Source of the DNA: Aurantibrevibacter litoralis
GTDB taxonomy: Bacteria; Bacteroidota; Bacteroidia; Flavobacteriales; Flavobacteriaceae
Direction: 5' to 3'
DNA: 64,000 nt
Assembly (NCBI RefSeq): GCF_034651555.1
Contig: NZ_JAYEEQ010000015.1
Coordinates: 23,699-87,698, forward strand
Shown here: piece after piece, positions 17,990 to 24,152 of the stretch
Layout of the letters: every line of letters starts with the position of its first letter
Numbering within the stretch: the stretch's first letter is position 1
Position numbers and translations under genes: made by a program
The notes under the pieces: model-generated
What the model was told of the DNA's origin: nothing
Database searches by the model: none
What the model saw: only the letters and a program-made list of their open reading frames with translations

Positions 17990-18352
17990 ATGAAAAAAGT
18001 AGTATTGCTCATCGCAACGAGTCTCATAGCCCTTTTAGCCTTGTATTATGCCTTTGTATATTATGTGCCCTATAGCACAGGCGTACGTTCGGGTGAGTTG
18101 ATAAAGATTAGCCACAAAGGCGTATTAGCAAAAACCTGGGAAGGCGAAATTAGTCAGGGCATCTCCGGTGCGCAGATTTTTGCCTTTTCTGTGTTAGATA
18201 AAGATACCGAAGTCATAAATAATTTAAAAAAATATCAAGGTTCTTATGTGAAGCTCGACTATATAGAGAGGTACACCACTTTTTTTTGGTTGGGTGATAC
18301 CAATTATTTTATAACCCATGTGGAACAAGAAAAATCACCACATTTTAGATAA
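17990..18352 (+). CDS. Conserved small membrane-anchored protein of unknown function
   Basis: 120 residues with a single N-terminal membrane helix (VVLLIATSLIALLALYYAFVYYV) followed by a small soluble domain: YSTGVRSGELIKISHKGVLAKTWEGEI...FAFSVLD...LDYIERYTTFFW. Similar short proteins occur in Flavobacteriaceae and have sometimes been labelled 6-phosphogluconate dehydrogenase, probably by neighbourhood; nothing in this sequence resembles that enzyme. It is followed after 12 bp by the thioesterase gene, so the two may be co-transcribed. Confidence 0.75.
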   Translation: MKKVVLLIATSLIALLALYYAFVYYVPYSTGVRSGELIKISHKGVLAKTWEGEISQGISGAQIFAFSVLDKDTEVINNLKKYQGSYVKLDYIERYTTFFWLGDTNYFITHVEQEKSPHFR

Positions 18353-18364
18353 AAATATTGCTGT

Positions 18365-18910
18365 ATGAACAATTTTAAGTCGGCCAAAGAATCTCGTGTT
18401 AGCATCACAGAATTGATGCTACCCGCACATTCTAACTTTAGTGGCAAAATACACGGAGGTTATATTTTAAACCTCATGGATCAAATTGCATTTGCCTGTG
18501 CTTCTAAACATTCCCGAAGTTATTGCGTTACCGCATCGGTGAATAAAGTCGATTTTCTGAACCCTATTGAAGTGGGCGAGTTAGTAACTTTGAGAGCCAT
18601 GGTAAATTACACCGGGAAGACCTCTATGGTCGTAGGTGTTCGGGTAGATTCCGAAAACATAACCACCGGAGAACGAAAACATTGCAACTCTTCCTATTTT
18701 ACCATGGTCGCCAAAGATCCCAATGGTAAAAACATTCCGGTACCCGGACTTATTTTAGAAGATCGTCAAGGGGTACGGAGGTTTGCCCGAAGTATGCAAC
18801 GTAAAGATGAGGCCAAACAACGAAGCACACGCTTTGACACTAACAAATTTCAGTTAGATGCGCATATACAAGCGCTGCATTCCGAAAATGTAACGCTCGA
18901 CCTCAAGTAA
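18365..18910 (+). CDS. acyl-CoA thioesterase (hotdog fold)
   Basis: 181 residues; a single hotdog domain with the YciA/BFIT-type core SNFSGKIHGGYILNLMDQIAFACA (about 20-43) and VTASVNKVDFLNPIEVGELVTLRAMVNYTGKTSM. These enzymes hydrolyse acyl-CoA thioesters to the free acid and CoA in the cytoplasm; chain-length preference is unknown. C-terminal 45 residues are charged and probably not part of the fold. The 3' end overlaps the convergent pgl gene by 8 bp. Confidence 0.87.
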   Translation: MNNFKSAKESRVSITELMLPAHSNFSGKIHGGYILNLMDQIAFACASKHSRSYCVTASVNKVDFLNPIEVGELVTLRAMVNYTGKTSMVVGVRVDSENITTGERKHCNSSYFTMVAKDPNGKNIPVPGLILEDRQGVRRFARSMQRKDEAKQRSTRFDTNKFQLDAHIQALHSENVTLDLK

Positions 18911-19616
18911 GTTCTCGTGCCGCATCCGTATCTAAAAACCAAATAAGGTTTTGGGAGGAAGGCGCTACCAAAGAAGCAGGGTACGTCTTAAAATCTCCTT
19001 TTTGTTGCAGTATTTCTCTAACTTTTTGCGACTTTCCGGCACCTGTCACCAAAAAGACCACAGATTGGGCATTGTTAATAATTGATCCTGTAAGAGTGAT
19101 TCGCTTTTGACCGGAGGTTGGATGTTCGGCAACCGCACAAAAAGTAGTTTCATCCCATAAATGAATATTGTGCGGAAAGATAGAAGCGGTGTGTCCGTCA
19201 TCGCCCATACCCAAAATAACCAAATCAAATTGTGGTACCCCATTGCTGTAAGGCAATTCTTTTTCTAAAAGCGCAGCATAGGAAGCGGCCTCCAACTCTG
19301 GCGTATTTTCACCTTTTATTCTAAAGATGTTTTCTTTGGGAATATCAATTTTCGACACTAAATGCGTCACAGTCATTTTATAGTTACTTTCATCATCATT
19401 GGGAGGCACGCAGCGTTCATCTCCCCAATACAAATAAATTTTAGACCAATCGATACCCGATTTATAGGTGGAGGCCAACACGTCAAAAACAATTTTAGGT
19501 GTACTACCTCCAGATAGTGCAATATGAACCTTTTGACGAGTCGCTACAAAGGCCTTAAGATATTCTGAAAAATGGATGGCAACCGCCTCTTTAGAATCGT
19601 AAATTTTTACCTCCAT
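18903..19616 (-). CDS. pgl: 6-phosphogluconolactonase
   Basis: 237-residue DevB/Pgl-type enzyme hydrolysing 6-phosphogluconolactone, the second step of the oxidative pentose-phosphate pathway. Motifs: ALSGGSTPKIVFDVL (about 34-48), YWGDERCVPPNDDESNY and LVILGMGDDGHTASIFP. It lies 9 bp after zwf on the same strand and is therefore co-transcribed with it; gnd is divergent just upstream of zwf. Confidence 0.95.
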   Translation of the reverse strand: MEVKIYDSKEAVAIHFSEYLKAFVATRQKVHIALSGGSTPKIVFDVLASTYKSGIDWSKIYLYWGDERCVPPNDDESNYKMTVTHLVSKIDIPKENIFRIKGENTPELEAASYAALLEKELPYSNGVPQFDLVILGMGDDGHTASIFPHNIHLWDETTFCAVAEHPTSGQKRITLTGSIINNAQSVVFLVTGAGKSQKVREILQQKGDFKTYPASLVAPSSQNLIWFLDTDAARELT

Positions 19617-19625
19617 TGTTTTTTA

Positions 19626-21164
19626 TTAACACAATACACAAAAGCCGGAATCATCGGTCAAAAGTTCGCCTGGATTGCGCCAGGTGTACCCGTTATCCAT
19701 TAATTCATCGGCGTTTTTAGGTCCCCAAACGCCCGCAGAATAGCCGTAGGTCCTCACATCGGTACCATTCTCCCAATACTTTAGAATAGGATCAACAAAC
19801 TCCCATGCGGCTTCTACTTCATCAGACCTGGCATATAAGGTAGCATCGCCTTGCATCGCATCGAGCAGAAGACGCTCGTAGGCTTCCATAATATTGGAGT
19901 CCGCCAAACTAGAATAGTTAAAATCCAGATTTGCACGTTCTACTTTAAAGCCTTGACCGGGCACCTTTACGCCGAATTTTATAAGAATACCCTCGTCTGG
20001 TTGTATGCGTATTACCAGTTTATTGTCCTTATTAAGTACATCTGCATCACTAAAAATATGATGATGCGGCGATTTAAAATGAATAACCACTTCGGTAACC
20101 TTGGTTGGCATTCGCTTTGCGGTGCGCACAAAAAACGGAACATCTTTCCACCGCCAATTGTCTACAAAAAACTTAATGGCCGCATAGGTTTCCGTTTTAG
20201 ACTCCGGATCTACACCCTCTTCCTCACGGTAGCCTTTCACCTTTTCCCCATTAATAACCGATGCCACATACTGTGCGCGTATGGTATTATCGTAAAGTGT
20301 TTTTTCGTCTGTCATAATCTTTAAAGACTTCAGGGCTTTTACCTTCTCATTTCGTATATCTTCGGCCTTTGCGCTAATTGGTGGTTCCATAACAACCAAA
20401 GACACAATCTGTAACAGGTGGTTTTGAAACATATCTCGCAATGCCCCGGATTTGTCGTAATAGCCGCCGCGCTTTTCCACGCCTACACTTTCTGCATTGG
20501 TAATTTCTACATGTTGTATATAATTTCGATTCCACAGAGGTTCAAAAATACTGTTAGAAAAACGTGTCACTAATAAATTCTGTACCGTTTCTTTACCCAA
20601 ATAATGATCTATTCTGTAAATCTGAGGCTCCTCAAAATAACGGTGCAACCCATGATTTAGTTCTTGTGCAGTTTTTAGACTGTAGCCAAAAGGTTTTTCC
20701 ACAATAAGCCGTTTCCAGCCTTTAGACTCATTGTTCAAATTTTCTGCTGCAAGATTTTTGGCAATTGTCTCGTATAAATTAGGCGGGGTAGATAGGTAAA
20801 AAATATAATTATGATCTGTTTGAAATTTTTTGTTGAGATCCGAAATGCGCGTAGCAAGCTTATCGAAGCGAACGTCATAACCCTCCCCTAAATCCTGATA
20901 AAAGAGTTTATCTGCAAAGGTATTTATAAAATCGTCTGCCTTATCTTTTAGATCATCCTTTAAATACATACTTTCTAAGACTACTTTTTTACGAAATTCC
21001 CCATCTGTAAGATTACTTCGGCTGGTACCTAATACCACAAAATGTTCCGGAAGATGCCCGCCTTTGTACAAATTGTACAATGCAGGAATCAATTTTCTGG
21101 CCGTAAGATCTCCGGAGGCTCCAAATATGACCAGCATTTGGTTCGTTGTTTTAGGTTTATTCAT
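19626..21164 (-). CDS. zwf: glucose-6-phosphate 1-dehydrogenase
   Basis: 512-residue enzyme oxidising glucose-6-phosphate to 6-phosphogluconolactone with NADP+. N-terminal nucleotide motif FGASGDLTARKL (about 14-25), active-site YRIDHYLGKE (about 182-191) and EKPFGYSL are all present. Forms a zwf-pgl operon. Divergent from gnd over a 189-bp shared upstream region. Length is normal for the family (about 490-515). Confidence 0.97.
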   Translation of the reverse strand: MNKPKTTNQMLVIFGASGDLTARKLIPALYNLYKGGHLPEHFVVLGTSRSNLTDGEFRKKVVLESMYLKDDLKDKADDFINTFADKLFYQDLGEGYDVRFDKLATRISDLNKKFQTDHNYIFYLSTPPNLYETIAKNLAAENLNNESKGWKRLIVEKPFGYSLKTAQELNHGLHRYFEEPQIYRIDHYLGKETVQNLLVTRFSNSIFEPLWNRNYIQHVEITNAESVGVEKRGGYYDKSGALRDMFQNHLLQIVSLVVMEPPISAKAEDIRNEKVKALKSLKIMTDEKTLYDNTIRAQYVASVINGEKVKGYREEEGVDPESKTETYAAIKFFVDNWRWKDVPFFVRTAKRMPTKVTEVVIHFKSPHHHIFSDADVLNKDNKLVIRIQPDEGILIKFGVKVPGQGFKVERANLDFNYSSLADSNIMEAYERLLLDAMQGDATLYARSDEVEAAWEFVDPILKYWENGTDVRTYGYSAGVWGPKNADELMDNGYTWRNPGELLTDDSGFCVLC

Positions 21165-21237
21165 GTATGTTTTGCCTATTTTAGGATTTGTTATACGATT
21201 AAAAGCATGTATTTTATGGCGCTAAAAAATTTTATGG

Positions 21238-21245
21238 TAATTTTG
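21238..21245 (+). promoter_or_regulatory. -7 promoter box for gnd
   Basis: TAATTTTG exact TAnnTTTG match in the zwf/gnd divergent region, with a leader of about 100 nt to the gnd ATG. Confidence 0.45.
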
Positions 21246-21353
21246 ATCAAGCTAAATAATACGGCACTAAGATACTATTAATTTCATTTTTAGTACGTAC
21301 AAACGGGTCGTGATTATCCTATAGCATCATCGATTTAAAAAACAAATATTCTT

Positions 21354-22763
21354 ATGGAACAAAAAACCTATGATTTTGGACTTATTGGTCTTGGCGTAAT
21401 GGGGCGAAATTTTATTTTAAATGTGGTTGATAATCAATTTACGGCGTTTGGCCACGATAGGGATGCCGAAAAGGTACAAGCCCTTATTGCCGAAGGCGGG
21501 GATGAAACCAAAGTAAATGCTACTACAGACGTTAAAACCTTTGTGCAAGCGCTATCGAAGCCTAGAAAAATTATGTTATTAGTTCCTGCCGGAAAAATTG
21601 TAGACAATGTCATTGAAGGCTTAGTGCCATTTTTAGACGAAGATGATATTATTATAGATGGGGGCAATTCCTTTTTTACAGATACCGACCGAAGGGAAAG
21701 TTATTTAAAAACAAAAAAAATAAACTTCTTTGGTGCCGGAGTTTCTGGAGGTGCCGATGGTGCCAGAAAGGGTCCGAGTATTATGCCGGGAGGATCTAAA
21801 ACAGCCTATAAAGAAGTACAGCCCATTTTTGAAGCCGTGTCCGCAAAATTTAATGGCGAACCCTGTGTGGCCTATTTGGGGCCAAAATCGGCCGGAAATT
21901 ATGTAAAAATGGTGCATAATGGCATTGAATATGGCCTTATGCAGCTCATTTCAGAAATGTACGATGTGCTTAAAAAATGTGGGGTAGACCCTGTGGCATT
22001 ACAAGAGGCTTTTGCATTATGGAATCAAGGACGATTACAGTCCTTTTTAGTGGAAATTACCGCTGAAATTTTAAAACAAAAAGATGATAAAGGTGAAGGA
22101 TTGCTGGTGGATAAAATTTTAGACAAAGCCAAACAAAAAGGAACCGGGAAATGGACGTCGCAAAACGCTATGGATCTTGGTATTCCCATCCCCACTATTG
22201 ATGTGGCAGTTAGCATGCGCGAAATCTCTGCGCTAAAAGACGAGCGCGTTCAAGCTGATGCGCTGTATGACAGACCTGTTCCTGCAGCAATGGATAAAAC
22301 AGAAGTGCTGGAACTAGCGGAAGAGGCCTTATATTTTGCCTACATTATTACGTATGCCCAAGGGCTGCACCAATTAGAAAGTGCTTCTAAAGAATATGGG
22401 TATGATTTAGATCTTGCAGTGATTGCCAAAATATGGCGTGCGGGTTGCATTATACGTGCCAGCTTGTTAGAAGATATAGCTGAGGCGTATTCCTCAAATA
22501 AAAATTTGCCAAACCTATTGTTGGATACACAATTTGTACGCAAAGTGCAATCAACAGTAAACGCAGCTCGTAAAATGGTAGCTTATGCCGCCACCAACGG
22601 TGTTCCGGTGGCCGCACTATCAAATGCATTAACCTATTTCGATGCCTATACCTCTGCACGACTACCATTGAATCTTATACAAGCACAACGCGATCATTTT
22701 GGATCGCACACCTACGAACGAACCGATAGAGAAGGCATTTTTCATACGGAATGGGGTTCATAA
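21354..22763 (+). CDS. gnd: 6-phosphogluconate dehydrogenase, decarboxylating
   Basis: 469-residue enzyme converting 6-phosphogluconate to ribulose-5-phosphate with NADP+ reduction and CO2 release. N-terminal Rossmann motif IGLGVMGRN, active-site KMVHNGIEYG, signature ILDKAKQKGTGKWTSQNAMDLG, and the C-terminal tail THTYERTDREGIFHTEW that closes the neighbouring subunit's site. The gene is full length, but its last ~280 bp are duplicated 1,315 bp downstream on the far side of the MNT-HEPN pair. No clear terminator directly follows this copy; a strong one follows the downstream fragment. Confidence 0.97.
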   Translation: MEQKTYDFGLIGLGVMGRNFILNVVDNQFTAFGHDRDAEKVQALIAEGGDETKVNATTDVKTFVQALSKPRKIMLLVPAGKIVDNVIEGLVPFLDEDDIIIDGGNSFFTDTDRRESYLKTKKINFFGAGVSGGADGARKGPSIMPGGSKTAYKEVQPIFEAVSAKFNGEPCVAYLGPKSAGNYVKMVHNGIEYGLMQLISEMYDVLKKCGVDPVALQEAFALWNQGRLQSFLVEITAEILKQKDDKGEGLLVDKILDKAKQKGTGKWTSQNAMDLGIPIPTIDVAVSMREISALKDERVQADALYDRPVPAAMDKTEVLELAEEALYFAYIITYAQGLHQLESASKEYGYDLDLAVIAKIWRAGCIIRASLLEDIAEAYSSNKNLPNLLLDTQFVRKVQSTVNAARKMVAYAATNGVPVAALSNALTYFDAYTSARLPLNLIQAQRDHFGSHTYERTDREGIFHTEWGS

Positions 22764-22803
22764 ATCAGCGGTTGGCTGTGCGCATTTAGGTATCAAGAAT
22801 AAA

Positions 22804-23046
22804 GAATTTCATAAAACTGACGATCCCCGAGACAAGCCGTAGGGGTACTCCTTCGATAAATGCCCTAGTGTGTTTATAGAAGTGCTTAGGGTAGGTTTGG
22901 CCAGTTTCATTTTCACCTGAAGGTCAAAACCGAAATTCATTATTTCACCTCACCAGAAACTGCCAATAGAAGTTTCGACCGCTCCAAAGGAGTGGTGGAT
23001 ACGGAAACCCTGAGGCTTGCCTCGTGCAATTCTTTAGATTAAAGAG
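22804..23046. repeat. Structured dispersed intergenic repeat, copy 1 (longer form)
   Basis: Aligns along its whole length with 55890-56092. It has successive palindromes: CCCCGAG...GTAGGGG, GAAACT...AGTTTC, ACCGCTCC-aaa-GGAGTGGT and GAGG-cttg-CCTC. The stems differ in sequence from the other copy but stay paired. Relative to the other copy it has about 60 extra bp (from 22850) that themselves form a hairpin CCCTA...TAGGG. It occupies the gap between gnd and mntA. Confidence 0.8.
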
Positions 23047-23058
23047 AACATTTTTATC

Positions 23059-23066
23059 TAAATTTG
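23059..23066 (+). promoter_or_regulatory. -7 promoter box for mntA-hepT
   Basis: TAAATTTG matches TAnnTTTG exactly. It ends only 4 bp before the mntA ATG at 23071, so if used, the transcript would be essentially leaderless. Confidence 0.45.
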
Positions 23067-23070
23067 CTTT

Positions 23071-23370
23071 ATGAGAGTAGTTGACCGAAGAATTGAAGAC
23101 TTAAAAAGACTTTGTACAATGTACCATGTGGAAAAAATGTATCTATTTGGCTCGGCGCTAAGTTCTAACTTCAATAAAGAAAGTGATATTGACCTTCTTG
23201 TAAAATTTAAATTCATTGAGTTGTCAAAGTATTTAGATAATTATATGGATTTCAAAGAGAATTTAGAACAGCTATTTGGGCGTAAAGTGGACTTAGTTGA
23301 AGAACAAACTTTAAGAAACCCGATTTTAATAAACGCCATAAACAAATCTAAAGAGCTTATTTATGGATGA
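23071..23370 (+). CDS. mntA: MNT-domain nucleotidyltransferase antitoxin (MntA)
   Basis: 99-residue minimal nucleotidyltransferase. GSALSSNFNKESDID fits the GS-x10-DxD active-site pattern exactly, and the third acidic residue is probably in KVDLVEE. In characterised MntA-HepT (type VII) systems, MntA transfers AMP groups onto a tyrosine of the HEPN toxin and inactivates it. It overlaps the following HEPN gene by 8 bp. The DNA is clearly more A+T-rich than gnd and carB around it, and the pair sits between gnd and a duplicated gnd 3' end, so it is probably acquired. Confidence 0.88.
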   Translation: MRVVDRRIEDLKRLCTMYHVEKMYLFGSALSSNFNKESDIDLLVKFKFIELSKYLDNYMDFKENLEQLFGRKVDLVEEQTLRNPILINAINKSKELIYG

Positions 23371-23716
23371 AAGAATTCTTAAATGGCTTTACGATATTAA
23401 AATGAGTATTGAAGAAATTGACAGCTTTTTTATAGCTGAAGAAAAAGATTTTTTTAAATACAAGAATAATGTGATGCTTAAAAGAGCAGTCGAAAGAAAT
23501 CTTGAGATTATCGGAGAAGCAGTAAACCGCATTATAACTCGTGACACTAGTTTTGCTACAAAAATTAGCAATTCAAAAGCAATTATTGGATTAAGAAATC
23601 AAGTCATCCATGCTTATGACAATATTTCGAATGAGAATATTTGGTCTATCCTGACAAACCATCTTCCAAAATTAAAATTGGAAGTAGCGCTATTAATTAA
23701 AGAGAACGAAAAATAA
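23363..23716 (+). CDS. hepT: HEPN-domain toxin (HepT / DUF86)
   Basis: 117-residue all-helical HEPN protein. The catalytic RNase motif is RNQVIHAY (R-x4-H-x-Y), which also supplies the Tyr that MntA AMPylates in studied systems. NVMLKRAVERNLEIIGEAVNRI is the usual DUF86 helix. Cognate toxin of the overlapping mntA. When free it would cleave RNA (tRNA in studied cases); targets here are unknown. The pair could serve stabilisation of the insertion or phage defence. Confidence 0.88.
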   Translation: MDERILKWLYDIKMSIEEIDSFFIAEEKDFFKYKNNVMLKRAVERNLEIIGEAVNRIITRDTSFATKISNSKAIIGLRNQVIHAYDNISNENIWSILTNHLPKLKLEVALLIKENEK

Positions 23717-23757
23717 AGGTATCTTCTGTTGGTTGGGTAGTTAGCCATACAGAACCG

Positions 23758-24078
23758 GATTATATGATGCGTGACGGCTTGTTACAAGATATAGCTGAAG
23801 CGTATTCCACAAATAAAAATTTGCCAAACCTATTGTTGGATACACAATTTGTACGCAAAGTGCAATCAACAGTAAACGCAGCTCGTAAAATGGTAGCTTA
23901 TGCCGCCACCAACGGTGTTCCGGTGGCCGCACTATCAAATGCATTAACCTATTTCGATGCCTATACCTCTGCACGACTACCATTGAATCTTATACAAGCA
24001 CAACGCGATCATTTTGGATCGCACACCTACGAACGAACCTATAGAGAAGGCATTTTTCATACGGAATGGGGCAGTTAA
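23758..24078 (+). pseudogene. Duplicated 3' end of gnd (about 104 codons)
   Basis: Encodes the last ~100 residues of 6-phosphogluconate dehydrogenase only. 23810-24039 is identical at every base to 22495-22724 (230 bp); outside that block it differs at scattered positions (Leu-Glu to Leu-Gln, Ser to Thr, a Asp to Tyr change in ERTDREG, and ggttca to ggcagt before the stop). Similarity fades out near 23757. It lacks the coenzyme domain and most of the catalytic domain, so it cannot be an active enzyme. A strong terminator follows it, which suggests this is the original 3' end of the gnd locus. Confidence 0.9.
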
Positions 24079-24097
24079 TCTAGACCCTTTTACCTTA

Positions 24098-24135
24098 AAA
24101 AAAGGGCTATTTCGTGTTTAAAATAGCCCTTTTTA
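24098..24135. terminator. Bidirectional terminator between gnd locus and carB
   Basis: AAAGGGCTATTT-loop-AAATAGCCCTTTTT: stem GGGCTATTT (24104-24112) with AAATAGCCC (24121-24129), T-run on the plus strand and A-run before it that gives a T-run on the minus strand. It serves both converging transcripts. Confidence 0.9.
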
Positions 24136-24152
24136 CTACGTTGACACCTTAG

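Noticed and set aside
17990..18352. Small membrane protein as a 6-phosphogluconate dehydrogenase
   Set aside because: No Rossmann or 6PGDH motif; the true gnd is at 21354-22763. The label used for relatives is probably transferred from neighbours.
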